A stretch of DNA of 64,000 nt, from assembly GCA_023386315.1 (NCBI GenBank), contig JAEWJZ010000023.1, forward strand, positions 89,045 to 153,044, given 5' to 3'. A model generated the notes under the pieces. It did not search any database. It saw only the letters and a list, made by a program, of their open reading frames with translations, and was not told the origin of the DNA. Shown here one piece after another: positions 17,445 to 27,320 of this stretch (its first letter is position 1; every line of letters begins with the position of its first letter). Source of the DNA: Bacillota bacterium. GTDB taxonomy: Bacteria > Bacillota > Clostridia > Lachnospirales > Lachnospiraceae. A program made the position numbers and the translations under genes.

Positions 17445-18374
17445 ATGAAGAACAATCAAATGATCCCGAAAAGAAAAAAATCAGTGAGCCAGATCTTAAA
17501 CACACCGAAGGTTGCAGGATATGTATTTATCCTGCCCTTCATTATAGGATTTCTTGCCTTTATGGCTCTTCCAATGATTTTATCTTTAGGGTTTTCATTC
17601 ACCAGATACAATATATTAAAATCACCGGTTTTTATAGGACTGGAAAATTATAAAACGATGTTTACGGCGGATCCAAAGTTCTGGAAAGTATTTGGTGTTA
17701 CCATGTACTATGTTCTGTTTTCGGTTCCTCTCCGGCTTATCATGGCGTTAGCAGTTGCCATGCTATTAGTAAAAAGCACCAAGCTCTCCGGATTTTACAG
17801 GGCTGTTTATTACCTGCCTTCCATTATCGGATCCAGTGTGGCTGTTGCAATTCTCTGGAAGAGAATGTTTGCAAGCGACGGTGTTGTAAACGCACTTTTA
17901 AAGATTATTGGACTTCCGTCTGACATAGCGTGGCTGGGAAGAACAGATACAGCGATCTGGACTCTGATTATATTGGCAGTCTGGCAGTTTGGTTCTTCCA
18001 TGCTCATCTTTTTATCCGGTTTAAAACAGATTCCAGTCAGCCTTTATGAGGCAGCCACCGTTGACGGTGCAAATGGAATACAGAGATTTTTCAAAATCAC
18101 AATTCCAATGCTGACTCCTACCATTTTCTTCAATCTCATTAACCAGCTGATCAATGGGTTTATGGCATTTACACAAAGCTATATTATTACCCAGGGAAAG
18201 CCAAGAGATACCACATTGTTTTATACCGTATACATGTATCAGAATTCCTTTACTTATAATAAGCTTGGATATGGCTGTGCAATGGCATGGTTCATGGTAT
18301 TCGTTGTAGGCATGCTGACACTGATACTGTTCAAAACACAGAAAAAGTGGGTACATTACGAAGCAGAAGGGTGA
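17445..18374 (+). CDS. ABC sugar transporter permease, MalF/UgpA-like
   Basis: 309 aa, six predicted membrane segments, with CTGGAGGGG upstream. The cytoplasmic EAA loop is visible (YEAATVDGANGIQRFFKITIP), the contact for the ATPase. The N-terminal basic stretch PKRKKS is followed by VAGYVFILPFIIGFLAFMA (TM1). Pairs with the next gene. Confidence 0.92.
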   Translation: MKNNQMIPKRKKSVSQILNTPKVAGYVFILPFIIGFLAFMALPMILSLGFSFTRYNILKSPVFIGLENYKTMFTADPKFWKVFGVTMYYVLFSVPLRLIMALAVAMLLVKSTKLSGFYRAVYYLPSIIGSSVAVAILWKRMFASDGVVNALLKIIGLPSDIAWLGRTDTAIWTLIILAVWQFGSSMLIFLSGLKQIPVSLYEAATVDGANGIQRFFKITIPMLTPTIFFNLINQLINGFMAFTQSYIITQGKPRDTTLFYTVYMYQNSFTYNKLGYGCAMAWFMVFVVGMLTLILFKTQKKWVHYEAEG

Positions 18375-18380
18375 TGAAAT

Positions 18381-19235
18381 ATGAAAACAGGATATCAGGA
18401 AAAAAAATTAGTCACCACAGCGATTTATCATGTGTTTACCTTTTTGTTTGCATGTGTTATGATATATCCGCTTGTATGGATGGTGATGAGTTCCTTTAAA
18501 AACACCAATGAAATTTTCAGGACTGCTGCCAGTCTTCTGCCCGAACACTTTTCCTTAGAAAACTATAAGGTGGGCTGGAAAGGCTTTGCAGGCTACGGTT
18601 TTGGAAACTTCTTTAAGAATTCCTTTATTATTGCAGGATTATCCACAGTAGGTGCAGTTATTTCCTCTGCAGTCGTAGGATATGGATTTGCAAGAATTGA
18701 CTTTAAGTTTAAAGGCTTCTGGTTTGCATGTATGCTTCTCGCAATGATGCTGCCTTTCCAGGTTATCATGATTCCGCAGTACATTATCTTTAATAAAATG
18801 GGCTGGGTTGGAAGTTATCTTCCCATTATTGTACCGCAGTTTTTTGGACAGGGCTTTTTTATCTTCTTAAATGTTCAGTTTATCAAGGGTATTCCCATTG
18901 ATTTAGACGAGGCTGCCAGAATGGACGGTTGTTCGATCTATTCTATATTTATCAGGATCATTCTTCCGCTCGTGAAGCCATCTCTGGTTACAAGCGCAAT
19001 TTTCTCCTTCATGTGGAGATGGGATGATTTCCTTGCAGCTTTGCTCTATTTAAGCGACCCGTTAAAATATCCGGTCAGCTATGCGTTAAAGATGTTTTCC
19101 GATCCGACAGCTGGTTCCGACTGGGGCGCAATGTTTGCAATGGCAACTTTATCTTTGATTCCGATTTTCTTCATTTTCTTAACAATGCAGAAATATCTGG
19201 TAGAAGGAATCGCATCTACAGGAATAAAGGGCTAA
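18381..19235 (+). CDS. ABC sugar transporter permease, MalG/UgpE-like
   Basis: 284 aa, six membrane segments, EAA loop LDEAARMDGCSIYSIFIRIILP. The MIYPLVWMVMSSFKN block is typical of the MalG branch. It begins six bases after the first permease gene's stop. The two make the heterodimeric channel of the importer. Confidence 0.92.
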   Translation: MKTGYQEKKLVTTAIYHVFTFLFACVMIYPLVWMVMSSFKNTNEIFRTAASLLPEHFSLENYKVGWKGFAGYGFGNFFKNSFIIAGLSTVGAVISSAVVGYGFARIDFKFKGFWFACMLLAMMLPFQVIMIPQYIIFNKMGWVGSYLPIIVPQFFGQGFFIFLNVQFIKGIPIDLDEAARMDGCSIYSIFIRIILPLVKPSLVTSAIFSFMWRWDDFLAALLYLSDPLKYPVSYALKMFSDPTAGSDWGAMFAMATLSLIPIFFIFLTMQKYLVEGIASTGIKG

Positions 19236-19247
19236 TAAGGCTTTTTA

Positions 19248-19286
19248 GGTGGGAGACCCGCAAATGCGGTGTTTCCTGCCTTTTTT
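19248..19286 (+). terminator. Imperfect terminator or attenuator before GH38
   Basis: Hairpin GGTGGGAGA.../...TTTCCTGCC with several G-T pairs, followed by six T. It may partly separate the transporter from the mannosidase transcript. Confidence 0.5.
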
Positions 19287-19315
19287 AAAATTTAAAACAA
19301 AAGGTGGAATGACGA

Positions 19316-22300
19316 ATGAATCCGATCAGAAACAGATTAATGGCGGCATTGGAGGCACTAAGGCCGTTATGCTATTCCAATTTAAAACCGGCAGATGAGG
19401 TATGGATCAGCCCGGGTAGTTATGAGTGGAAAGAAGAGTTTGACAGCAGCATTTTAAATTGGGAATCTTTTGGCAGGGATGAAACCTGGGGAGGATCGGA
19501 CCGGCATTACTGGTTTAAGACCTGTATTACTGTACCGGCTGAGTTAAAAGGAAAGCAGGTCAGAGCAGTCTTGAATACCGGAGCTACGGATATCTGGAAT
19601 ACGGACAATCCCCAGATCATGGTGTTCTTAGACGGAAAGCATTCCGGTACCATGGATATGAACCATCAGGACTTTATTCTGACGGAACATGCGATACAGG
19701 GAGAAACACATGAACTGGCCTTTTATGCCTACTCCAACAGTCCTGGCAGCACCAATTTCTTTCATCTGGATCTGGGAGCTTATGAAGAAGTGGTGGCAAA
19801 GCTTTATTACGATCTGGCGGTTCCCTTTGAAGCAGCTGATCTTCTGGAAGAGGATGACCTGGAACAGATCGATGGATTTAAGGTTCTGGCAGAAGCAGTC
19901 AACCGGATTGATTTTACCAGACCTCATTCCGGACAGTTTTTTACTTCTGTAAGAGAAGCGGATGAATTTCTCGTGAAAACCTATTATAAAGACAGGCCCG
20001 AAAATCCGGTGACTGTCCACAGCATCGGCCACACACATATTGACGTAGCATGGAAATGGCCTTTAAAGCAGACAAGACAAAAGGCGGTCAGAAGCTTCCG
20101 TACGGTTTTAAACCTGATGGAGCGGTATCCGGAATATAAGTTTATGTCCAGTCAGCCCCAGCTTTATGACTTTGTAAAAGAAGAGGCTCCCCAGCTGTTT
20201 GAAGAGATAAAGGAAAAGATAAAAGAAGGCCGCTGGGAGACAGAAGGAGCCATGTGGCTGGAGCCGGACTGCAACCTGGCATCCGGGGAATCCTTAGTCC
20301 GTCATATTCTTTATGGAAGAAGATTCTTTGAAAAGGAACTTTCCGGCCCGGTAAATGAAGTGCTCTGGCTGCCGGATGTATTCGGCTACAGCGCTGCCAT
20401 ACCCCAGATCATGAAGCAATCCGGATTGTCATACTTTATGACAACTAAGCTTGGCTGGAACGAATACAACCAGTTCCCCTATGATACCTTCATCTGGCGG
20501 GGGATTGACGGCAGTGAAGTTTTAACCTATCTGATTTCCACCAAGGATTATTATAAAAACGGCCAGCCATCCAAAGGCTACAGCACAACCTACAACGGCA
20601 GACAGGATCCAAAACAGATCATGGGAACCTGGCAGAGGTTCCAGAACAAGGATGCCAGCAAAGAAGTGCTGACCTGTTACGGCTATGGTGACGGAGGCGG
20701 TGGCCCGACAGAGGAGATGCTGGAACAGAGCCGGAGAATGGAATGGAATGTTGCCCGCTGCCCAAAGACAAAACAGACCTTTGTCAAGGACTTCTTTCAC
20801 AGGCTGGAAGAGGAACTGGATGAAAAAAGGCTCCCTGTATGGGCGGGGGAATTGTATTTAGAGTTCCACCGGGGAACTTACACTTCCATGGCAAAAAATA
20901 AAAAATACAACAGAAGCTGTGAGTTTTTAAATGGAGATGCAGAATTTTACTCGGTACTGGAATCCCTTCTTACAAAAGGCGGGGAGTATCCCCAGAACCA
21001 GCTGGAAGAAAACTGGAAGCTTCTCCTGCTGAACCAGTTTCACGATATTCTTCCAGGTTCTTCCATCAAAGAGGTATATGAAGATTCAGAGATTCAGTAT
21101 GAGAAAATCATTGAATCAGATCTTTGCATGATTAATAAGAGCCATGAAAGCATCTTAAATGCAGCTGGATTTGAACGAGAGAAGGAGAAGCCTTCTGCAC
21201 TTGCAGTGTGGAACTCTCTAAGTTTCAAAAGAACCGGAATTGTTGAGTTTGAGACACCGGTTAAGGATCTTTCGGCAGTCACACAGCAAACCTGGAATGG
21301 CGGTATGATCGCTTTGGCTGAGGCGGTTCCTTCCAAGGGCGTAAAGGTGATCCGCCAGGGGACTGATTTTGAGATAGCGGACTCTGTATTTCATTCTGTG
21401 GAATGTGATGAGTACGGAGCAGTGATAAAAGCAGTCAGCTCTTATTATGAAGTAGAATTTGACAAGGCAGGAAATCTTTCCCGGATTTATGACAAAACAG
21501 AAGAAAGAAGCCTGTTAAAGGAAGGAAAGGCGGGAAATGAACTGGTTGTATTTGAAGACCGTCCGCTGGAATTTGATGCATGGAATATTGATTCCACCTT
21601 TGAGGAGAAGAAATGGCGCGTGGATGAAGTGACAGAAATGAAGCTTCTGGAAAATGGTCCGGTCAGAGCCGTTGTTCTTGTGAAACGAAAATTCATGGAT
21701 TCAATGATTGAACAGCAGATCTGTTTTTACAGCCATACAAAGAGAATTGATTTCAAGACCAGAATTGACTGGAATGAACATCAGATGCTGTTAAAGGCTG
21801 CCTTTCCTCTGGATATTTTATGTAATGAGGCCAATTATGACATTCAATTTGGCAATGTCAGCCGTCCAACCCACAGGAATACCACCTGGGATCAGGCGAG
21901 ATTTGAAGTATGTGCCCATAAATGGGCAGATGTCTCGGAAGCAGGTTATGGCGCGGCCGTTTTAAACGACTGTAAATACGGGTATGACGTTCACGATTCC
22001 ATCATTCGCCTTACTCTGTTAAAATCCGGCATTTTCCCGAATCCGGATGCAGACCAGGGAGAGCATATGTTTACCTATTCACTGCTGCCTCATAAAGGCG
22101 ATTTCCGTACTGGAAGGGTGGTGCAGGAAGCTTATGATTTAAACTGTCCTCTTGTTTCTTCGGAAGTAAAAGGAGATGGTGTTCTCTCCTGTTCCTTCTT
22201 AGAGATTGAAAATGAGAATATACTCGCTGACACAGTAAAGCTTTCTGAAGACGGAGACGGTTTCATTGTACGTTTTTATGAGTCCTATGGTATGCGGACC

Positions 22301-22453
22301 AGCACACAGGTGATATTCTCCATGACAGAGAATGCCCGGTTTACAGAATGCACCTGTATGGAAGAAGAGAAAGAACAGGTGCCGTCAGAAAATGGACGTA
22401 TTGTGCTTTCCTTTAAGCCATATGAGATAAAAACAATTAAGATTCAATTGTAA
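19316..22453 (+). CDS. GH38 alpha-mannosidase, copy 1
   Basis: 1045 aa, cytoplasmic, the usual length for bacterial GH38. Zinc ligands His241/Asp243 (THIDVAW), nucleophile Asp354 (WLPDVFGYS), zinc ligand His in LNQFHDILPGSS, and GYGDGGGGPTEEM are all present. Residues 1-225 are the N-terminal beta domain; the C-terminal third is the beta-sandwich. The enzyme removes alpha-linked mannose with retention. Placed after the transporter genes, it probably trims imported oligosaccharides. Only about a third of its residues seem shared with the second copy, so the two likely differ in linkage preference. Confidence 0.93.
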   Translation: MNPIRNRLMAALEALRPLCYSNLKPADEVWISPGSYEWKEEFDSSILNWESFGRDETWGGSDRHYWFKTCITVPAELKGKQVRAVLNTGATDIWNTDNPQIMVFLDGKHSGTMDMNHQDFILTEHAIQGETHELAFYAYSNSPGSTNFFHLDLGAYEEVVAKLYYDLAVPFEAADLLEEDDLEQIDGFKVLAEAVNRIDFTRPHSGQFFTSVREADEFLVKTYYKDRPENPVTVHSIGHTHIDVAWKWPLKQTRQKAVRSFRTVLNLMERYPEYKFMSSQPQLYDFVKEEAPQLFEEIKEKIKEGRWETEGAMWLEPDCNLASGESLVRHILYGRRFFEKELSGPVNEVLWLPDVFGYSAAIPQIMKQSGLSYFMTTKLGWNEYNQFPYDTFIWRGIDGSEVLTYLISTKDYYKNGQPSKGYSTTYNGRQDPKQIMGTWQRFQNKDASKEVLTCYGYGDGGGGPTEEMLEQSRRMEWNVARCPKTKQTFVKDFFHRLEEELDEKRLPVWAGELYLEFHRGTYTSMAKNKKYNRSCEFLNGDAEFYSVLESLLTKGGEYPQNQLEENWKLLLLNQFHDILPGSSIKEVYEDSEIQYEKIIESDLCMINKSHESILNAAGFEREKEKPSALAVWNSLSFKRTGIVEFETPVKDLSAVTQQTWNGGMIALAEAVPSKGVKVIRQGTDFEIADSVFHSVECDEYGAVIKAVSSYYEVEFDKAGNLSRIYDKTEERSLLKEGKAGNELVVFEDRPLEFDAWNIDSTFEEKKWRVDEVTEMKLLENGPVRAVVLVKRKFMDSMIEQQICFYSHTKRIDFKTRIDWNEHQMLLKAAFPLDILCNEANYDIQFGNVSRPTHRNTTWDQARFEVCAHKWADVSEAGYGAAVLNDCKYGYDVHDSIIRLTLLKSGIFPNPDADQGEHMFTYSLLPHKGDFRTGRVVQEAYDLNCPLVSSEVKGDGVLSCSFLEIENENILADTVKLSEDGDGFIVRFYESYGMRTSTQVIFSMTENARFTECTCMEEEKEQVPSENGRIVLSFKPYEIKTIKIQL

Positions 22454-22508
22454 AATTATATTTTTGCAATATTTGCAAAAGATATACAGTAACTTGACAA
22501 ACTTTGCA

Positions 22509-22537
22509 TAGTCACTGCCTGTGAGATATCATATAAT
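22509..22537 (+). promoter_or_regulatory. Possible promoter for second GH38 gene
   Basis: Perfect -10 TATAAT at 22532-22537 with a weak TAGTCA 17 bases upstream. The better-looking TTGACA at 22494 is too far away. Confidence 0.35.
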
Positions 22538-22576
22538 GAAGCAATATGACTGTATCAGAAAAGGGAGGATATGCAG

Positions 22577-25500
22577 ATGGAGCTTGCTGCAGAACGAAAC
22601 GGACGGATTAACATATGGATGGAAGAACTAAAAAGCCATTTGTTTGACAGACTTTCAACGGTGTCATTTACCGGATTTATGACAAAAGAGCATTTATCTT
22701 ATGAGGAAGCGTTAAAACAGGAGTTTTACCCCATGCCTCAGGGAACCCCCTGGGGCGCCAAATGGGAATACGGCTGGTTTTTAACAGAGATCGTCATGCC
22801 GAAAGAGGCGGAGGGAAAACGGATTTTTCTTCATCCTGAGGTGGGCGGCGAGATGCTTTTATGGGTGAATGGAACAGCGGCAGGTTCCAGAGATTTAAAG
22901 CACGATGGAATTACACTGACCCGCCACGCAAAGGCAGGTGAGCGTTTTTTTGTAGTGGCAGAAAGCTATGCAGGGCATGGACCGAGACTGGAAAAGGGCG
23001 GACCATGCCCTGATTTTCGTACTGCGGTTCCGGAACCGCCTGCGTTTCAGGTGAAAGTGGGCGAATCTGATTATGGAATCTGGAATGAGGATGCATTTCA
23101 GCTTCTTATGGATGTATTTACCTTATACAAACTTTCGGAAGGACTTGATCCCAAATCCTTAAGAGCAATGAAGATAAACCAGGGACTTTTGGAATTTACA
23201 TTTACGGCCGATTTTGAACTGGACAGGGAAAGACGCAATGAATCCTTCCGTGAGGCCAGAAAAAGGCTTTCGCCTCTTCTTGCCTGCGTCAACGGAACGA
23301 CGGCTCCGGAGTTCACGATATTCGGACAATCCCATTTGGATCTGGCATGGCTCTGGCCCTGGGAAGAGACAAAGCGGAAATGTGCAAGAACTTTATCTAC
23401 CCAGATCGCCTTATCTGATGAATATGAGGACTATAAATTCCTTTTATGTGAACCGCCCATCATGGAGAATGTAAAAGAACATTACCCGGAACTGTACGGA
23501 CGCCTTTTAAAGAAAGTAGAGGAGGGATCCTTTATTCCTGAGGGCGGAATGTATGTGGAACCGGATACGAATCTGGTTTCTGGAGAGAGTCTGATCCGTC
23601 AGTGCCTTTATGGAAGAAAGTGGTTTCGGGAAGAACTGGGAAAAGACAGTGTTATGGTCTGGCTGCCGGACTGCTTTGGTTTTAACGGGCAGCTGCCCCA
23701 GATTATGAAAGGCTGTGGAATCCGTTATTTTGCCACACAGAAGATGGCAAGAGCGCTGAAGGGCTGTGATGTGTTTCCATATAATAATTTCTGGTGGGAA
23801 GGCATAGACGGGACGAGGATACTGACCCATTTTTATAAAAAGAACAATGCAAGGCTTGACCCTCTTGATCTGATTACCAGATGGGAGGAAGACAGGGTGC
23901 AGCAGGAGAATATTGATACCTTTATTTTTCCCTTCGGATTCGGTGACGGCGGCGGAGGTGCTACCAGAGAGATGGCAGAGGTGGCAAAGCGGGTGAAGGA
24001 TTTAGAAGGCGCACCCCGTACCCGTATGGAGAGCCCGGTTAATTTTTTTCAGAGACTGGAAGAAGAAAACTCTGTAAAAGAGGTTTACAGAGGGGAGCTG
24101 TACCTTCCGTGGCATAGAGGGACCTATACCTCACAGGCGTGGATAAAGAAGGAGAACCGGCTGATTGAACGGAAGCTTCGGGAGACAGAGCTGTTGAATT
24201 CCATTGTATGCTTTGTGGAAAACGGAGAGAACCGAAGAGCGGAACTGGAAGCTTTATGGAAAGTGCTGCTGTTTAATCAGTTTCATGATATCATTCCCGG
24301 CACCTCCATCACCAGGGTTTATGAAGATGCGTGGGATGCATTAAAAGTAACAGGAGAAAAAGCGGACTGTCTTTATGAGGAGGCAAAAAGACAGATTACT
24401 GGATCTAAGGAAGACGGTCTTTTGGTATTTAACCCACTTTCCTGGGAACGGGAAGAGCTGGCAGAAATACCCGTGGAAGAGGGGGAACATCTGATCCGCA
24501 CCGGCAGACTGCTGCTAAGTCAGAGAATCGGTGACAAATTACTGATACCGGTAAAGGTTCCTTCCTGCGGTTATGCCCAGCTTGGATCAAAGGATGGTGG
24601 TACTTTTGAAAGTTCCGTAATTTCAGAAAATGAGTGCAGGATATATGAGGAAAACGGTTCCTTTATCCTGGAAAACGGGTTCGTGAAGGTGGTCGTCGAT
24701 GGTCTTGGCCAGGTTAGAAGCGTATTGGAGCAGGATACCAGAACCGAATTCGTTGACGGAACCGCAAACCAGCTTCTTCTTTATCAGGATATTAATGTGG
24801 ATTATGATGCGTGGGAAATGAGCTCTTTCTATAAAAATGTGCCCATTGAGCTGGATCAGAGGGCAGATCTCACCATTGAGGAGACAGGCCCGCTAAAAGC
24901 GGTGCTTATGGTAAAACGGCAGATACACCAGTCCTTCATGACACAGAGGATCTCATTGTCCTATCACAGCAGGCGTATTGATTTTGCTACCATAATTGAC
25001 TGGAAAGAGACTCACAAGCTGCTAAAGGTCTCATTTCCGGTTACAATCCGCACAGAAGAAGCTTTGGAAGAAATCCAGTTCGGATATGTAAAACGTCCTA
25101 CCCATCACAACCGCCGTTATGATGCGGACCGTTTTGAGGTGTGTAATCACCGGTATACTGCAATGACGGAACCAGGAAGAACGGCAGCTGTGCTCAATGA
25201 TTCCAAATATGGAATCAGCACTGACGGGAATGCAATGGAGCTTACTCTGTTAAAGGCTCCTGTATGGCCGGATATGAATGCGGATAAAGGAATACAGGAA
25301 TTTACTTATTCCTTTTACGTGAAAAGCAGTGATTTTGCTGACAGCGGAGTGGTTCGGGAAGGAATGCAGTTAAACAGCCCGCTGACATTCTGGGGAAAAG
25401 GAACTGGTAAGAAAGAGTATTTCCGGATTCTGGCAGATAACGTGATTTTAGAGACGGCCAAAATGGCGGAAGATGGGGAAAAGCATCTGATTTTAAGGCT

Positions 25501-25693
25501 TTATGAGGCAATTGGAAAGCATTCCTCCTGTACAGTAACTGCTGGTTTTAAAATCAGCAAGTTGTGGGAAACTACCATGGAAGAGAACGAGGTTTCAAAA
25601 ACGCCGCTCCCTGTAAAACACCTTGGAAACGAAAGTGAGTTTCTCCTGAATTTTGCTCCTTTTGAAATAAAAACGCTACGTCTGATTTTATAA
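22577..25693 (+). CDS. GH38 alpha-mannosidase, copy 2
   Basis: 1038 aa from ATG 22577, eight bases after GGGAGG (ATG 22571 is too close to it). Zinc ligands His253/Asp255 (SHLDLAW), nucleophile Asp365 (WLPDCFGFN), FGFGDGGGGATREM and FNQFHDIIPGTS fix the family. The N-terminal part (~60-130) resembles the extra beta-sandwich of larger GH38 proteins. No export signal. It follows copy 1 by ~120 bases with a possible promoter of its own; the next gene encodes a HAD protein. Confidence 0.93.
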   Translation: MELAAERNGRINIWMEELKSHLFDRLSTVSFTGFMTKEHLSYEEALKQEFYPMPQGTPWGAKWEYGWFLTEIVMPKEAEGKRIFLHPEVGGEMLLWVNGTAAGSRDLKHDGITLTRHAKAGERFFVVAESYAGHGPRLEKGGPCPDFRTAVPEPPAFQVKVGESDYGIWNEDAFQLLMDVFTLYKLSEGLDPKSLRAMKINQGLLEFTFTADFELDRERRNESFREARKRLSPLLACVNGTTAPEFTIFGQSHLDLAWLWPWEETKRKCARTLSTQIALSDEYEDYKFLLCEPPIMENVKEHYPELYGRLLKKVEEGSFIPEGGMYVEPDTNLVSGESLIRQCLYGRKWFREELGKDSVMVWLPDCFGFNGQLPQIMKGCGIRYFATQKMARALKGCDVFPYNNFWWEGIDGTRILTHFYKKNNARLDPLDLITRWEEDRVQQENIDTFIFPFGFGDGGGGATREMAEVAKRVKDLEGAPRTRMESPVNFFQRLEEENSVKEVYRGELYLPWHRGTYTSQAWIKKENRLIERKLRETELLNSIVCFVENGENRRAELEALWKVLLFNQFHDIIPGTSITRVYEDAWDALKVTGEKADCLYEEAKRQITGSKEDGLLVFNPLSWEREELAEIPVEEGEHLIRTGRLLLSQRIGDKLLIPVKVPSCGYAQLGSKDGGTFESSVISENECRIYEENGSFILENGFVKVVVDGLGQVRSVLEQDTRTEFVDGTANQLLLYQDINVDYDAWEMSSFYKNVPIELDQRADLTIEETGPLKAVLMVKRQIHQSFMTQRISLSYHSRRIDFATIIDWKETHKLLKVSFPVTIRTEEALEEIQFGYVKRPTHHNRRYDADRFEVCNHRYTAMTEPGRTAAVLNDSKYGISTDGNAMELTLLKAPVWPDMNADKGIQEFTYSFYVKSSDFADSGVVREGMQLNSPLTFWGKGTGKKEYFRILADNVILETAKMAEDGEKHLILRLYEAIGKHSSCTVTAGFKISKLWETTMEENEVSKTPLPVKHLGNESEFLLNFAPFEIKTLRLIL

Positions 25694-25823
25694 ACGCAAA
25701 AAATGCGAGTAAGATGGTTTCAATAAAAACAAATTACGCATAGCAACAATGTACCCAAAATATTATAATGTTTTCATCAGCTTTAAGAAAAATCATACCA
25801 AAATTTAATATGGAGTTAACAAA

Positions 25824-26366
25824 ATGCAAAAGAAGCTAATCATTTTTACAGACAGTGGGGATACCATTATTGACGAAGGCACCGAAATACGCAATGCTGA
25901 CGGTATTGTAGTCCACGCAGAATTGATTCCCGGTGCGGGGGAGACGCTAAAAGCTCTTTACGACGCCGGTTATGTCATTGCCATGGTGGCTGACGGGGAA
26001 GAACAGTCTTTCACCAATGTTTATGAAGAAAATGGCCTTGGTTATTGCTTCCACACCAGAACAATTTCCGAGATCGTTGGTATCCAGAAACCTTCCGAGA
26101 GAATGTTTATAGATGCTATGGAGAAAAATCACCTGACAGAAGAAGACAAAAAGAGGGTGGTTATGATTGGAAACAATGTGAGAAAGGATGTTGCAGGAGC
26201 CAACCGCTTTGGAATCACTTCAATTCTCATAGACTGGTCTCCGCGCTATGATATGAATCCGGCTGATGAGTGGGAAACGCCGGACTATACCGTCCACGAG
26301 CCGAAGGAGCTTCTGGCACTGATTGAGAGTCTGGAGGCAGAGCTTCAAAAAGACGGAAATGAATAG
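25824..26366 (+). CDS. HAD-superfamily protein with altered motif I
   Basis: 180 aa. Overall layout is HAD: IIFTDSGDTI (motif I, residues 6-15), LKALYDAGYVIAMVADG (motif II region), KPSERMF (motif III Lys) and GNNVRKDVAGANRFG (motif IV). Two key positions differ from active phosphatases: the usual DxD of motif I reads DSGD, so the general acid/base Asp is Gly, and the first acid of motif IV is Asn. It may be inactive on phosphomonoesters or use shifted residues. It precedes the second importer, suggesting a sugar-phosphate context. Confidence 0.75.
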   Translation: MQKKLIIFTDSGDTIIDEGTEIRNADGIVVHAELIPGAGETLKALYDAGYVIAMVADGEEQSFTNVYEENGLGYCFHTRTISEIVGIQKPSERMFIDAMEKNHLTEEDKKRVVMIGNNVRKDVAGANRFGITSILIDWSPRYDMNPADEWETPDYTVHEPKELLALIESLEAELQKDGNE

Positions 26367-26384
26367 AAGGAGGGTATGGATATT

Positions 26385-27320
26385 ATGAAAGAAAAGACAA
26401 CGAAGGAAAAGGCGCATAAGATTCCTTTTAAGGTGTATATACGCAATACCTGGCAGCTTTACTTAATGCTTCTGATCCCGGTCATTTATATGCTTATGTT
26501 CCGTTATAAGCCCATGATCGGTGGCGTAATTGCCTTTAAGAAGTTTAATGTGTTTGCAGGGGTGTGGAACAGCCCATGGGTTGGTTTAGCCAATTTTAAA
26601 GAAGCTTTTGGTTCTAAGGACTTCTGGAATGCACTGAAAAACACGTTGATTTTAAATGCGGGTGACTTGATTATCGGTTTCCCGATTCCGGTACTAATTG
26701 CAGTATTCCTGTTTGAAATCAGAAATTTAAAGATCCGGAAAGCAACACAGACAATTTTATATCTGCCAAACTTCCTTTCCTGGGTTATCATTGCAGGTAT
26801 TATTACACAGCTGTTTTCAACCAGCGGACTTGTTAATGATATCATACGTAAAGTAGGTTTAAGGGAAATTAATTTCTTAAGTAATACCTTTATCTGGAGA
26901 TTTGTATACTGGTTCGCCGGAATATGGCAGTCAGCAGGTTATTCTTTAATTATTTATCTGGCAGCACTGTCAGCTACAGATCCTTCTCTGGGAGAAGCAG
27001 CTTATATTGATGGTGCCACAAGACTTCAGAGAATTGCACACGTTACGATCCCGCAGATCAGAGCTACCATTTCCATTATGCTGATTATGCAGCTTGGAAA
27101 GATCGTCTCCATCGATTTTGACCGTCCTTATATGATGGGTAACACACTTGTTAAAAGTGCCTCCGACGTTATCAGTACCTATGTTTACAGCGTGGGTCTT
27201 CAGGCCGGCCGGTTTGATTTTGCCACTGCAGTTGGTTTATTCCAGTCAGTAGTTGGTATCGTAATGATCCTGTCCGTTAATCAAATATCTAAAAAAATGG
27301 GAGAGGAGGGAATTATGTAA
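26385..27320 (+). CDS. ABC polysaccharide transporter permease, LplB-like
   Basis: 311 aa. ATG 26385 is ten bases after AAGGAGGG; ATG 26376 would be one base away. Six membrane segments; the LplB signature RYKPMIGGVIAFKKFN follows TM1; EAA loop GEAAYIDGATRLQRIAHVTIP. First gene of the second importer; its stop overlaps the next start (TAATG). Confidence 0.92.
   Translation: MKEKTTKEKAHKIPFKVYIRNTWQLYLMLLIPVIYMLMFRYKPMIGGVIAFKKFNVFAGVWNSPWVGLANFKEAFGSKDFWNALKNTLILNAGDLIIGFPIPVLIAVFLFEIRNLKIRKATQTILYLPNFLSWVIIAGIITQLFSTSGLVNDIIRKVGLREINFLSNTFIWRFVYWFAGIWQSAGYSLIIYLAALSATDPSLGEAAYIDGATRLQRIAHVTIPQIRATISIMLIMQLGKIVSIDFDRPYMMGNTLVKSASDVISTYVYSVGLQAGRFDFATAVGLFQSVVGIVMILSVNQISKKMGEEGIM

Noticed and set aside
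22494..22499. TTGACA as -35 of the second GH38 gene
   Set aside because: It is 32 bases from the TATAAT box, too far for a sigma-A promoter.
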